Of a DNA stretch of 64,000 bases, positions 33,198 through 44,608 are shown in pieces; position 1 is the stretch's first letter; the number at the start of each line of letters is the position of its first letter. The translations under genes and the position numbers were made by a program. Source of the stretch: Ricinus communis (Eukaryota; Streptophyta; Magnoliopsida; Malpighiales; Euphorbiaceae); contig NC_063257.1 in NCBI RefSeq assembly GCF_019578655.1, positions 15,376,001-15,440,000 on the forward strand, written 5' to 3'. The notes beneath the pieces were generated by a model. The model saw nothing but the letters and a program-made list of their open reading frames with translations, was not told the origin of the DNA and did no database searches.

Positions 33198-33515
33198 TTA
33201 GACTACTGGAGATCCTAGTTCAAAGATAATACAATTGGCCACTTCTCCCTCATGTTCATCGGCCTTCTATAGAAGTTCTTTCAACTTTTCAATCATGGAA
33301 CAAAGGTCATGATCACGGAGTAACTATTTGATAATATCCTCGTCTTCGTAATCAGTTAGCAATATCAATAGTACCTCTTTAAGTTCTCCTACATGGTTGT
33401 CCATTATCTCTTGTTTGGAAATTGATATTTTGGCTTTCTTATTCCTACTAGGTTGGCTAGTAGATCAATTATGGAAAAGAGCTCGAGCAACACTTTTTGA
33501 ATCCCATTTATCCAT
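33198..33515 (-). pseudogene. Unidentified broken coding remnant
   Basis: One minus-strand frame of 106 codons starts RMDKWDSKSVARALF and passes KKAKISISKQEIMDNHVGEL, LTDYEDEDIIK and SMIEKLKELL to a TAA at 33198. Three internal stops interrupt it. The charged, low-AT-bias codons and leucine/acid-rich helices look like true protein. The family is not recognised; a transposase-associated protein is possible but unproven. Confidence 0.35.
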
Positions 33516-33774
33516 TCGAGAAGGATTTCAAAAAATCACGTTTTTCACTTTTAGAAAAGTAAATAATCGACCAATGCACCTGTAGTTATTCAATAACTAA
33601 GAGGATGCAGTTTTACTTATGTAATCTAGTTTGTTGGCCAAGTTTCTATTAACTTAGTTTCTCCAAGTGACTAAAATACTTAAGATAAGCAAAAAGAAGA
33701 CATATGGGACAACACATATAAGACAAAAAAATAATGCCCTTTCACGTGCCACTGACAGTTTTTCTATAAGAACG

Positions 33775-33840
33775 AATAATAATAATAATAACATTAACAA
33801 TAATAATAATAATAATAATAACAATAATAATAATAATAAA
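33775..33840. repeat. (AAT)n microsatellite with AAC interruptions
   Basis: About 66 bp of AAT/ATA repeats. The frame that reads it as poly-Asn is not a gene. Confidence 0.95.
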
Positions 33841-34044
33841 CATTATTTCATAAGACCAGCTCCTTTCTCTCTTATTAAACGATGACGTTAATTGGAAGGA
33901 AAAAAATTATATATTATGTTTTACTTTATACAACAATATACAATATACAATTTTAATTTATAATTATACTTTTATGAAAAGAAACACTTTTATTTTAATT
34001 GTAGGTAGAATTTTATTTACTCCTATTTTAAATCTGAAACAAAC

Positions 34045-34075
34045 AATAATAATAATAATAATAATAATAATAATT
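34045..34075. repeat. (AAT)n microsatellite
   Basis: About ten uninterrupted AAT units. Confidence 0.95.
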
Positions 34076-34296
34076 CCAACCAAATAAATTATACTTGTAA
34101 GAATAAAACTAAATACTCTAATCATAATTGAGTCATGCATCTACTTACTACATGTATCTAAATCCTTAGATCAGGGTGTCCATCAATCTCAGTGCTAAGT
34201 GTGCTATATGTCTTAGTAACGTGACTTTTTAATGGAAGTGTCTAAGTTCTCAAATATTCATATCAAATATTATTGAATAACTAAATATTTGATGAT

Positions 34297-34324
34297 GTAT
34301 GTGTGTGTGTATATATATATATAT
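34297..34324. repeat. (TG)n(TA)n microsatellite
   Basis: Short TG run followed by TA run and a T tract. Confidence 0.9.
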
Positions 34325-34483
34325 TTTTTTTTTCAAGTAATATTTTTGTACTTTTAGGTTTTAAATTTATTCAGAGTATTTATATGTTAATACTAAATCA
34401 AATAGTTTGGTGATAAAATAATATAAACTCAAAGTTACTGTTTCATATACAAGAACATTCAGAGTTATTGACCCTAAGTCAAG

Positions 34484-35590
34484 CTATTCAAGTGAAGTTA
34501 TTGAAAGCACCATGAAGGTCGATGTGCTAACAAGCTCAAATTCAAAATAATCCCCATCTTGAATGTTGTATGTCTCTACAAATTTATTGAATCTCGTGGT
34601 TAGTAATATCACTTGGACATATCTCAAAGCTTAAAGGTCAATCATCTAGATTTTGTTTTCAAAATCAGAAAGACCTACTCCTCACTTTGTAGCTTGTTCC
34701 TAATGGCGATATCGTATGCCATTAGTTGAATGATTTGAGCAAAAAAAATTCGATAAATACTTTGCTCATGGTACTTCATTTTTACTTAAAGTTATGGGTT
34801 ATAAGATAAAAATATATAAAAAAGTTGCCCTAGTGTTAAAATAAATATATAAACTGAATAATAGAAAAATCATAAAGGATGGATTTACTAGGATATAAAG
34901 TTATTATGTCTTTTCTAGTGACAGCTGTAATGAAAGAAGGATTTAAATAACGACTCTTTATGAAACATTCAGATGGATCAAAAAGTATTGTTCTAAGTAT
35001 ATCATGAGGTTGTTTAATTTTGACTGATGTTGGATAATTTATTTCAACGCCACATCGATCCAAAATGCTAACTACAAGAAAATTTGGTCTTTGAAATTGG
35101 AGAACCAACATGTTTCCAGTTTAATTTAGTTATTTATGAAAAATTGCTCCAATTCTTCATAAATGAATATATGACCTAGACTTTGCATTTGAATTTCTAT
35201 TAGATAACTTTGCCCGTCTGTTAGCCTTAGACACAATACAGTTGATAATTGTCCTCCATATTCCTCAGTAATGCCAGAAAGTAATTGCTACAAAATAAAA
35301 AATAAAGCAAATCAAAGTGTACAAATTACTCAAATATATATATACAACAATGGTGGTAGATTATCAAACCAACAAAAGCTTACAATTATCAAATCCAGTA
35401 TAACCGGTAACACAATCACTTTCAATAATTGCTTTAAAGGAAAAACCTGGACAAAACAATAATGTACGTAATTTATAAAGAAACTATAAGGTAATTCGAA
35501 TATAATTACAGTGAATAATTATAATAAGTACAATATTAGAATGTACCTCCATTGTAAACCAAAACAAAAGACTAATTGCTTTTCTTCTCG
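34484..35590 (-). pseudogene. REM-type protein with two B3 DNA-binding domains, decayed
   Basis: Minus strand. After a TATA-like CTATAAATAC near 35640, an exon with the in-phase segment ITEEYGGQLS, LCLRLTDGQSYLIEI and YEELEQFF (about 35275-35115, preceded by a TTTTGTAG acceptor) matches the first half of a REM B3 domain. A frameshift follows. Then 35111-34836 begins MLVLQFQRPNFLVVSILD and continues GVEINYPTS, the end of that domain (compare the family pattern LVF-Y, V-IFD, EI-YP). A second B3 end, FNKFVETYNIQDGDYFEFEL, lies at about 34591-34530, closing with TAG at 34484. An upstream exon near 35390-35460 is less certain. REM proteins are plant-specific transcription factors. Frameshifts make this a likely pseudogene. 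Confidence 0.6.
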
Positions 35591-35649
35591 TCGGTGTTCT
35601 GCATATTTCATCAAACCCCAAATCATCAGTATTTATAGTAGGACAAGCT

Positions 35650-36440
35650 AAGGATTCCTACCAAGGGCTAGGGGTTTTCAATGCGTGGAAAAAATAGTGA
35701 ACTGGCAATCATACATGTCGAAAGTGTCCATTATTTTGTCTCACAAGCATCTATTAGTATAGTGAAGCCTTTCCACATTAGTGGAAATCAATTATATGCA
35801 GGACATAGCAAATAACCTTTATGTACAATGATTATCCACAGCAAAACCTTGACAATTATCCCGTGACTTCAACTAGTTGGTCAACAATGAAAAAGAGAGA
35901 AAATGAAAAACTTGGACAAACAATTAAATGGCGGGTTTGTTAGAACAAGCTCTGAATTATTTGCGCGAAGCTTTGAAGTTATTTGCACCAACAACCTTTC
36001 CCTCGTCCAAAATTCTAGCAATGGCAAACCATTAATTTCATAATACAACTTTTTGATAAATTTTAACTAAATTAAGTAGAATTTTATCACATTACATACC
36101 TTTTTCAATTAAATTCTTTATTCATTTTATTTAAAAAAGAATTTCTTGTATACTATGTATAGTCTACTTTATGTATATTACTATAGAAAATAACTTCTAT
36201 TTTATTTTAATAATATTTTAACTTACATCTACATTAGTCTTTTATAAAAATCATATAATATATTCTTGCAAAATTTATGTATTCATTATGTGCTACATGA
36301 GAAGTATGTACATATTTATCAATTTTTATTTTTTTATCAGTTTTAATGCATGTATAGTTGTCCTATGTCCATATAATAAATTTTTTAATAATTCATATTG
36401 TTAGAATTGTTAGTGCTCTTTCTCTTATTATTTTTTATAT

Positions 36441-36442
<2 letters not shown>
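35650..36442. other. Intergenic DNA
   Basis: AT-rich, no supported gene. If the REM copy were once expressed, its promoter would lie here. Confidence 0.4.
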
Positions 36443-36526
<84 letters not shown>

Positions 36527-36527
36527 T
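36443..36527. repeat. (TA)n(GA)n compound microsatellite
   Basis: About 64 bp of TA followed by about 18 bp of GA. The reading frame through it (poly-Tyr-Ile) is an artefact. Confidence 0.97.
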
Positions 36528-36592
36528 TGAAATTTTCTTCTATTTATTAAAAATAGACCCTAATGGTCACTTAAGTATGCCCTAGATGACTT

Positions 36593-37042
36593 TTGGTCAC
36601 TAATATTTTTTTTCATTTCATTCATTTGGGTAGCAACATGGTCATTACATGGTGAACAATAAATAAATGCTGACGTGTTTAAATTTTTATACGACTCTAT
36701 GACATGTGTCTAAGCTCAATCTTACTCACTATCCTAGTAAGATTAGTGATTTAACTCAACTCTAAGCTAACTTAACCAAATAACACAACCAAAGCAAATA
36801 TTTGAATCAAATTTTTAACTCAAAAAATTTAACTCAAATCTAGTCATTATCCTAGTCAAATCAGGTTTAAGTAAGTTTAGGTTTGAGTCAAATCACTTAT
36901 CTAACTAGGATAGTGATTAGGATTAAACTTTAGATATGTGTTACACAATTATAAGGTATTTTAAACATGTCCAATTGTTTTTCTTTATGTTTAGTCATGG
37001 TAGTGAACACGCTACCCAAATGAAAGCTAAGTGACCAACTTA
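36593..37042. mobile_element. Possible foldback/MITE-like element
   Basis: The left arm (36593-36634) has TTGGTCACT and CATTCATTTGGGTAGC. The right arm (37010-37042) has, inverted, GTTGGTCACTTAG and CTTTCATTTGGGTAGC. The inside is AT-rich with no ORF. The arms are imperfect and no clear target duplication was seen. Confidence 0.4.
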
Positions 37043-37132
37043 AATATTCATATAGTTGATGATTATATTGATAGGAAACCACACCCTTATTAGAAATCGG
37101 CCACCGAAACTCGCTTTTGCCCTATATCACAC

Positions 37133-37577
37133 TGATGTGCATAGTTTTACACATATTTGCTTGCATATTATTGCGTATGTTCTTAGCAATTATTGTGCTT
37201 TTATTCCCAGATCACCCGTGTTTTGTCTTCTTTTGTATTTCAGGAGCATTTATAGGACCGTCATCGGTGTTTAAGCAATTATAGATCAATATGTGCGGAA
37301 ACGGACGAGAATTCATCAAGATCGGACAAGAGCCTGCGTTGCACACATTGAGCACGGCCTGAGTCAAGGCCGTGCTGACCATCACGGCCTGGACTCTAGT
37401 CGTGACCAACCATCGAAACTTGATCTTCAAAATAATGGTTTGGGCACAGTTTCTGAGGCCACCACGGCCTCCACCACGAGCCGTGGCCGGCCAGCACCGG
37501 CGGGGGCACGGCCATGGTGAAAACCTACTTAGTGAGATCCACAGTTTCAACACAGCCTAGACTCAGCACGGCCTTGA
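37133..37577 (+). repeat. LARD-2 5' LTR, truncated
   Basis: Matches the first about 445 bp of the LARD LTR, including part of the CACGGCC motif cluster, then changes abruptly to gag sequence at CCTTGAACACTTGAG. Confidence 0.88.
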
Positions 37578-38157
37578 ACACTTGAGTGCCGTCACTTTGC
37601 GTTCATGTGAGAATTTTTCTGGTTTATCTACTATGTTTGATGATGATGCTTCTGTGCAAGACGATTTCTTGAACATGGAGATAGAACTAGAAAAGGAAGA
37701 GGCGAACATGATTCCTTTGAAAGACTATCAACAAGAACATACAATTGATGATGCTGAGTTGCAGTTAGAGGAATTTTTGGTGGATTTTCCATAAGTCCCT
37801 TCGATGATGGAAGATGAGCACGAGTTATCCAATGAAGAAGTCTTGGAGGAGCTCGAGTTTCTTCTAGCAAGTGAACTAAGGCAAGGACTAGAGAAAACCA
37901 TCGACGTTCCTGAAGAAATTGCCCAACCGTCGATCCTTCCAATTGGTGAAACTTCAGCTTTCAAATTAGAAGAGCCCCTAGAGAATCATGACTACGTGCA
38001 ATTATACGAGGAGCGAGTTTTGCCCATCATACTGGCAGCTTGCTTGATAGTCAGGAAGAGAAAATTGACGATTGTCCCTCTAAGCGAATACTTGAAGCCT
38101 TTTGCTTGGAAGAAGGATGGATGGTCGTCGATCACGCCCATTTTTTTTTCACCATGA
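37578..38157 (+). pseudogene. LARD-2 gag-like ORF, 5'-deleted, with stop
   Basis: Collinear with the LARD-1 ORF from AVTLRS-like sequence onward. A TAA at 37793-37795 stands where LARD-1 has CAA (Gln). Past the stop the frame continues to 38157, where an expanded T run shifts the frame relative to LARD-1 and ends it before the KKTHHIKKKRF segment. Confidence 0.75.
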
Positions 38158-38521
38158 GTCCAGCTAAGAAGACTCATCACATCAAAAAGAAGCGCTTTTA
38201 GGAGGCACCCCAATTTTTATCTTTAATTTCTAATATTTTAACCTTTTATTTTGAAACATTTTATTAGTTTTAGTTTTCATATTTTATTTAATTTTTGTTT
38301 CAGTTTCGATTTTATTTCTTTATTTTATTATTTTCAGATTCTACCGAGGAGGCACTGAATTTCCACAACATCAGCCTCGATGGATGATCAGGGCAGTCCC
38401 CTAGATCTCTTTATTTTTCTGCATTTATTTATTTTATTTTTCATACATGTCATGCACTTGGATTGTATTGCCTTTGTTCTCTTAGTTGAGCATCCCATGC
38501 AGGGTATCCACAATATTTTAC

Positions 38522-38556
38522 ACTGAGGACAGCGTGTTTTTCAAGTGTGGGGTGGT
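38522..38556 (+). other. LARD-2 internal polypurine motif
   Basis: TGAGGACAGCGTG and then CAAGTGTGGGGTGGTTGTGG, the same layout as the 3' tract. Confidence 0.5.
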
Positions 38557-40050
38557 TGTGGGTAAACCTTATAATCCTACTCTCTCATATGATTCTTAGA
38601 TATATCTGAAATTGCTATCACTAAGTGTTGTGTATTGTTAGGATGTTAGAACACTGTGTTTTTATGCACTTAAGTATGCTATTTTTGAGCTGATTGATGA
38701 CTTGATTTATAGAATTGTAGTTACTTTTCTTTGTTGTTCATTGTCCTTGGAAAACAATTGATGGTGTTTTACACATCAACCCTGCCGGGTTAAACTGGTT
38801 TTATTTAATTATTTTTTGAATTGTCGAATTTTAACTTAGAACGTTGATAATGTCATATGCATGTGTTTCTTAAGTAATGATTCAATTAATGATGTTGTGA
38901 ACAAATTGCACCTAATACCACACCTCAAAGTGAGATTTTGAGCCTCTTGAGCATTCATTATACTTATGCTCTTTATATTTCTTGTTTGAGTGTGCATTGT
39001 ACTTGACTTTGCTTCTAGAACTTGCTTTGTAATGCGTGTTGAAGTTACATGAATATTGTGAATACCATGAGATGATTTGGGCGATTTAGGATTCACCACA
39101 TTTGACCAAAAGCCTATCACTTTATGTTTCCATTAGTTAGCCAGTTTTGAGTCTTAACCTTTTCTTCATAATTTATACCTATACACTTCAATTATACGAT
39201 TCTTTACATTTATTTTTCCTTTACCCTTATGCTGGAATTTCTTTCTGTGATTTGTTTAACTTTATATGGGATTAAAATGCCAGTTGCTATGTTGGTAAAT
39301 TCATTAAATCTTTTTTATCTTTTAAATGCTCCCTTTGATCCAATTTGTATTTGTTATTCTTTATGTTTATTCGAGTTGTATGCAGCGGTCGCTAATAAGC
39401 TGCTAGTTCATTATTAAAAAAAAAAGAAAAAAAAAGAAAAAGAAAAAAGAAAAAAAAAAGAAGAAGAAGAAAAGAAAAAAAAATATATAATAAATAAAAT
39501 TCTTTAATTATTTATCTCTTTATCGGATTTAAAGCATTTGCGAGCGTTATTCTATGAAGTAGGGATCTTAGTGAATAATTCTTTTTGTATTTTAGGCATT
39601 TAATCCTTTGAGCATATATTGTTGTTTATTGCACGAATTCCAGCATTTTCACACTTCTGTCCAAATCTCCGTACCTTTACCTTAGCCCCATTACAACCTC
39701 GATAAAGACCCTTTGATTTTGGTATTTACTTATTCACAGTAGCGAAGATATAATTTCTGAGCAAGCCTATGGTGAGCGGGTTTTGTACATTTGCTTTGAG
39801 GGATTTTTTTCTTCACCTTATATACACTTTGAGTGACTTGAGTGATCCCGGTAGGCACTGGTTCGTGATGTTTGTATTGAGTTGTTATTTAAGTTATTCA
39901 TGCATTAATATTATTTCCATTCTCTGTTAATGATTTGCAATTTAATTTATGATTGAGTATCCTTTGAGATGTGTCGGATACTATCTGTTGTGGACTAGGG
40001 GCATAAACTGTAAGGAATTGCTAACTGCAGTTTTATAAGGTGAATTGTTA
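38557..40050 (+). other. LARD-2 conserved 3' non-coding block with purine tract
   Basis: Contains CTAGAACTTGCTT (39016), TTAGTTAGCCA (39132), a purine tract (39413-39482), TAGCCCCATTACAACC (39683), CCCTTTGATTTTGG (39709) and AGCAAGCCTATGGT (39759), the order also found in E1. No supported gene; the 39229-39417 frame is also present, inverted, in LARD-1 but has no known domain. Confidence 0.65.
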
Positions 40051-40051
40051 A

Positions 40052-40090
40052 TTGCTTGAGGACAAGCAATAGCTTAAGTGTGGGGTAATT
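40052..40090 (+). other. LARD-2 3' polypurine tract
   Basis: TTGAGGACAAGCAATAGC then AAGTGTGGGGTAATT directly against the 3' LTR. Confidence 0.85.
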
Positions 40091-41605
40091 TGATGTGCAT
40101 AGTTTTACACATATTTGCTTGCATATTATTGCGTATGTTCTTAGCAATTATTGTACTTTTATTCTCAGATCACTCGTGTTTTCTCTTCTTTTGCATTTCA
40201 GGAGCATTTATAGGACCATCATCTGTGTTTAAGCAATTATAGATCAATACGTGCGGAAACGGATGAGAATTCATCAAGATCGGACAAGAGCCCGCGTTGC
40301 ACACATTGAGCACGGCCTGAGTCAAGGCCGTGCTGACCATCATGGCCTAGACTCTGGCCGTGACCAACCATCGAAACTTGGTCTTCAAAATAATGGTTTG
40401 GGCAGGGTTTCCGAGGCCACCACGGCCTCCACCATGGGCTGTGGTGGCCAGCACCAGCGAGGGCACGGCCATGGTGAAAACCTACTTGGTGAGATCCACA
40501 GTTTTAGCACGGCCTAGACTTCGGCCGTGCTGACCAGCACGGCCTTGACCACGGTCGTGCTGAAATAAAATATATAAGGAAAGCAAATTTTTTAGGGTAA
40601 AAGGAAAGAAGGGGAAGGAGTGACATAGAGCCCTGGCGGCTGGTTCGGTTTCTGCACCGTATTGAGTGCGAGAGAGAGTTGCAGGGAGGAAGAATCCCAG
40701 AATCGCAAGGTTCCGAGTGCAAAACAGTAGTGGAGCAATTCAAGAGGCATTTGGGAGATTAATCAAAGTGTAGATCTAGATTTGGAGTTGTTCATCCAAT
40801 TCGAGAGAAAAGGGTGTACATGTTTTATTTTCATTATTCTTTCATTGTAATTGATTTTCTAGATTGTTTTAAACATGAACATGTTTAGCTAGACTGATTA
40901 AATCCATTGGGATTTCTTTACTATGTTGGCTTAATATTATATTGTTGGATTGTTTAAGTTGGTTTTGTATTCTTCTTGTTTCAGTATTAATAAGATAGCA
41001 TTATTCATAAGACGTTGTGAATTGTGGTGTTTAGATTGCTTTGTGTGATTGAGAAGTCCATTTGGCAATTGGAATTTTGAATAGCAAGAACTGGTTAATA
41101 ATCACTTAAAGATAAGAATAATTAACTAGCCGGATTAAGAATTAACAAAGCTTAATAGAGGCGGATTAAAGCTTAATGCTAATTTAAGAATCAATCGTTA
41201 GGAAGAGATTCCAACTTTAGGTTATTAGGTTTTGGAATTCGGTTATCTTGAGAGAGAAATCGAATTCAGTTAAGAATTCGTCCACGGGTAGCATAATTGG
41301 ATTCATCAATCCTTTATCTTTTGTTTGATCACCAACTAGTTTAGGTTCCCTTTGGGTTTGTTTTCTTATCTTGGTTATTTCATTTATCCATTCATTCCTG
41401 CATCTCCCTTAGAACTTAGCTTGTAGCTATTAGTTAGTTTAGAAATTATTCATCATTCATCTTAGGTTAATATAACAAAGAACAAAGAAGTAACTCTAGG
41501 CTTTCACTTTCCTGAGGAATACGACCTTGATACTCGCCATTAGTGCTAGACTGCATCGATAGGTACATTGCCTTAGATTGTAGCTAATACAAGTAGCATA
41601 TATCA
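40091..41605 (+). repeat. LARD-2 3' LTR
   Basis: 1515 bp. The GC-rich motif cluster (40305-40562) includes a 9-bp-arm hairpin at 40523-40544 (GGCCGTGCT and AGCACGGCC around GACC), which LARD-1 lacks. A TATATAAGG box follows at 40571. Confidence 0.9.
40571..40579 (+). promoter_or_regulatory. LARD LTR TATA box
   Basis: TATATAAGG immediately downstream of the CACGGCC/GGCCGTG cluster; conserved in both LARD-1 LTRs. Confidence 0.6.
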
Positions 41606-41610
41606 CACAC

Positions 41611-44180
41611 CCTCACTACAAATTGGCCATTGAAACCCAATTACACAACAAATGATACCTTTACATTTATCACAAATTGATACCTCTTAAATTGCGGCAT
41701 ATTAGACCTACTGAAATCCATACCCCTCGCACCTTCGGATATACACCACCTATCCTTCCTTAACAATTGGATCGTCGATTATACACATGATATCGACTAT
41801 CGCTTGTCTCTGCTTATATCACATGCCAACTTTGCGATATCCTACCTTTGATAAAATTGAAGGACATAGTTTGGTATTATAAAATACATTAACTTACTTA
41901 CTAATGTAGAATTCATTTAAAAATTCTACTTAGTCTGTTAGAATTTAGTTTGACTATAACTAATTCCACACATTTAATTATATAGAATTCTATTTTAATA
42001 AAAACACATTAACTATAGATCTAAAAGTGAATTCTATAAAGTTTATAGATTTCAATCAAACCAAATGTTAAACTTGTTAAGTTCAATAATTATTTATTAT
42101 TTTAAACTAATCAAATAATTATTTATTATTTGAACCAAACTATTTTGTCATATGGGGATGTAAAAAAGAAGGCAATGTAGGATCCTCAAGTAAGGTTTAG
42201 ATTGTACTTTCTTGTAAATTCATAATAAAGCTTCCTTAAATAATTTTTTTCATTTCAGTCATTCGACTTTCTTTTGATTACATCTCAAAACCTATATTTC
42301 GGTTAGGCTTAATTTGCAAATAAATCTTATACTTTTAAATTTCTTTTTCAAATCTATCACATCGCTTTTAACTTATTCAATTTTAACAATGTGCTTTGAT
42401 ATCTATATATATTTGAAAGAAATGTTCTAAACATGATTTCTCTTTCCTACTTGGCAAATTGTATGACTTAAAGCATTATTTATCTAAATTATGAGAAATT
42501 TTAGTTTTATAAAGCATAAGAAGAAAACCATATACATTCATAAATTTAATAAAGTGTTATGGTGTAAAACGTCTAAAAGTTTAAGTTTATAGTTCAATTC
42601 TCAATACTTTCTCTTTTATGTTTAAATTTTGATATATATTTTTAAATGAAGGTTGCTCTCCGTATGTTTGATAATTTAAAAAGTAGGCACCACTAATTTT
42701 TTACTATTTCATGTCTCTTCTTTTTTGGCTGCTCCCATGACAAGTTTTTTTCTTTACATAATGAAACTTATCGTAGTGGCACTCTTCGTTCTTTTAGTTG
42801 TTGAATCTTTTTTTGATTGATCGAAGTGTATATTTCTAAGTATGAGGAAACTAACATGTAAGAGGGGGTACATATATAAGTATGAAAAGATAACATTAGA
42901 AGAGGGGTATATTTGTAAGTATGAAATGCGTTTAGATAACATCCTTTTTTGATTGGGTATTATTATTTTTTATACTACAATTTAGTTGAATAAAAAAGCT
43001 ATTAATTCTGATTTTGAATTTATATTTATCTAAATTTTAGAACTTATTTTATCAAATTCTTTGAAAAGATTAAATATTTTATACTTTTTAATATATAAAA
43101 CTATCATTTATCAATTAAACGTCAAAATTAACTGCATGAACATGAAAGAATCCATTATAAAGAAAATAATGGCTTTCATGGCAAGATGATTGTCAATATA
43201 TTGTTTTCTAAGATAATGGAGTCAAAGCTGACACTAAGTAACTTAAAAAATTATAGGTATATCAGATATAAAATTTTCAAATATTATATATTGCGCGATA
43301 ATATAAAATATAAAGTGTTTAAATTTTATTTTGAAAGTGGATAAAAAATCAAAAATATGGTATTATGATTTAAACCAATTTAATTAGAAGTTAATTTATT
43401 ATAAAATTCTTTTATCTCATTTTACCATCAAAAGTGAATTTTAAAACTGCCTTAATTTCATATAATTAAAATTATACATATTAATTATTAAAATACAATA
43501 ATTTTAGTATTAAATTAAAATTATTTTATTAATTTTATACAATGTGCGACCAATATCTAACTAAATCATATTTTTTAAATAGTTAATTAAGTTCTATTTT
43601 AGCCGCTACCAAAATTATTATACAAAATTTGTTGACCTCACTATTAATTCTACATGGTTAAAGTTTTATGCACTTATCATATTAATTATCCAATTTTTTC
43701 GTCCTCTGTCAAAATTATTATCCAAAATTTATTAAAAACATAAACAGATATGTCACTAATTAATTATTGTTTTAATGAATCACTAATTAATTCTTGATTT
43801 TATCAATCTCACTTCAAATAAGTCAAATACCTACTTTCTAAATAAATTTTGACCAATCAAACAAAAATAAACTTCCAACATTCCAACGTCTAAAAAAATA
43901 TATAACTTTCAAGTTCCAACATTTCCACTTAATTATCAAACTATTTTATAAAAAATATATGCCTTATCCACTTATATTGAACCAACCGATATATTTAAAT
44001 AATGAAAATACGTGTTAGTCATCCTACACCAAAATATAAAACACTCATATATCTGTATCACTCTGTTATTTATTCTGGTGTATACCCTATTTGTACGTAA
44101 TTATATTTAGGATCGGTGGTTTCTACCTTGAAAAAGATACAACATCTCTTTTTGCATGCATGCATTTATTCACTTATCAT
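41611..44180. other. AT-rich intergenic DNA
   Basis: No supported gene. A 19-codon frame at 42761-42820 (MKLIVVALFVLLVVESFFD) looks like an isolated secretion signal. Around 42834-42925 a short sequence with GAGGGGTA-like cores repeats twice. Confidence 0.4.
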
Positions 44181-44278
44181 AAATGACTATATAATAACTC
44201 ATCACTCCTCTAAAATACATTTCCCTCTCAAGAAAAATTTGAAGTATCATTTCTTTCTCTCAATCTCTTCACTGCAGA

Positions 44279-44608
44279 ATGGCTAGAAACACATCTTTCA
44301 TTCGTGCCCTTCACAAACAAATCAGGCTGCTAACTATCCACAGAGATGAGGCAGAAGATAATGGGGATTCAGATGTATTGGACGAAGAGATATAAAGATT
44401 GAGGAAAGAACTCACACAGAGGACGAGGACTGTGACGAGGACAAGGAGGATGACGGCGATAAAAAATGAGGAAGAGGAGGACGAGAACAAGGATGTTTCT
44501 GAGGAGGAGGACGATGACGACAACGACGAAGACGAGGACATGGAGGAGGAGGAAGATGCAAGCAACGAAGATAACAGTGGCAGTGATCTGAATCTTTCCT
44601 CCTCCTAA
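44279..44608 (+). pseudogene. Candidate small acidic-protein gene with in-frame stop
   Basis: An ATG at 44279 follows a TATA-like CTATATAATAA (44189) and a pyrimidine-rich leader. The frame encodes a short basic start (MARNTSFIRALHKQIRLL), an acidic stretch to DEEI, a TAA at 44393-44395, then in the same frame a basic patch (TRTVTRTRR) and a long Glu/Asp run ending SSS-stop at 44606. Upstream and downstream parts share frame and composition, so this is one 109-codon ORF broken once, or two peptides. Acidic low-complexity proteins of this kind can be chaperone-like, but no family is recognised. The antisense poly-Ser frame is a shadow. Confidence 0.45.

Larger units (their letters stand above)
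37133..41605 (+). mobile_element. LARD-2: second LARD copy with internal deletion
   Basis: Same family as LARD-1, opposite orientation. It starts TGATGTGC and ends ATCA with candidate target duplications CACAC at 37128-37132 and 41606-41610. The 5' LTR stops at about 37577 and is joined directly to the middle of the gag-like ORF, so about two-thirds of the 5' LTR, the primer site and the gag start are missing. The 3' half and 3' LTR are complete. It cannot start reverse transcription. Confidence 0.88.

Noticed and set aside
33667..33885. Open frame with a poly-Asn run.
   Set aside because: It reads the (AAT)n microsatellite.
36358..36585. Open frame with a long Tyr-Ile repeat.
   Set aside because: It reads the (TA)n(GA)n microsatellite.
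44311..44565. Poly-Ser open frame on the minus strand.
   Set aside because: Shadow of the acidic GA-rich ORF on the plus strand.
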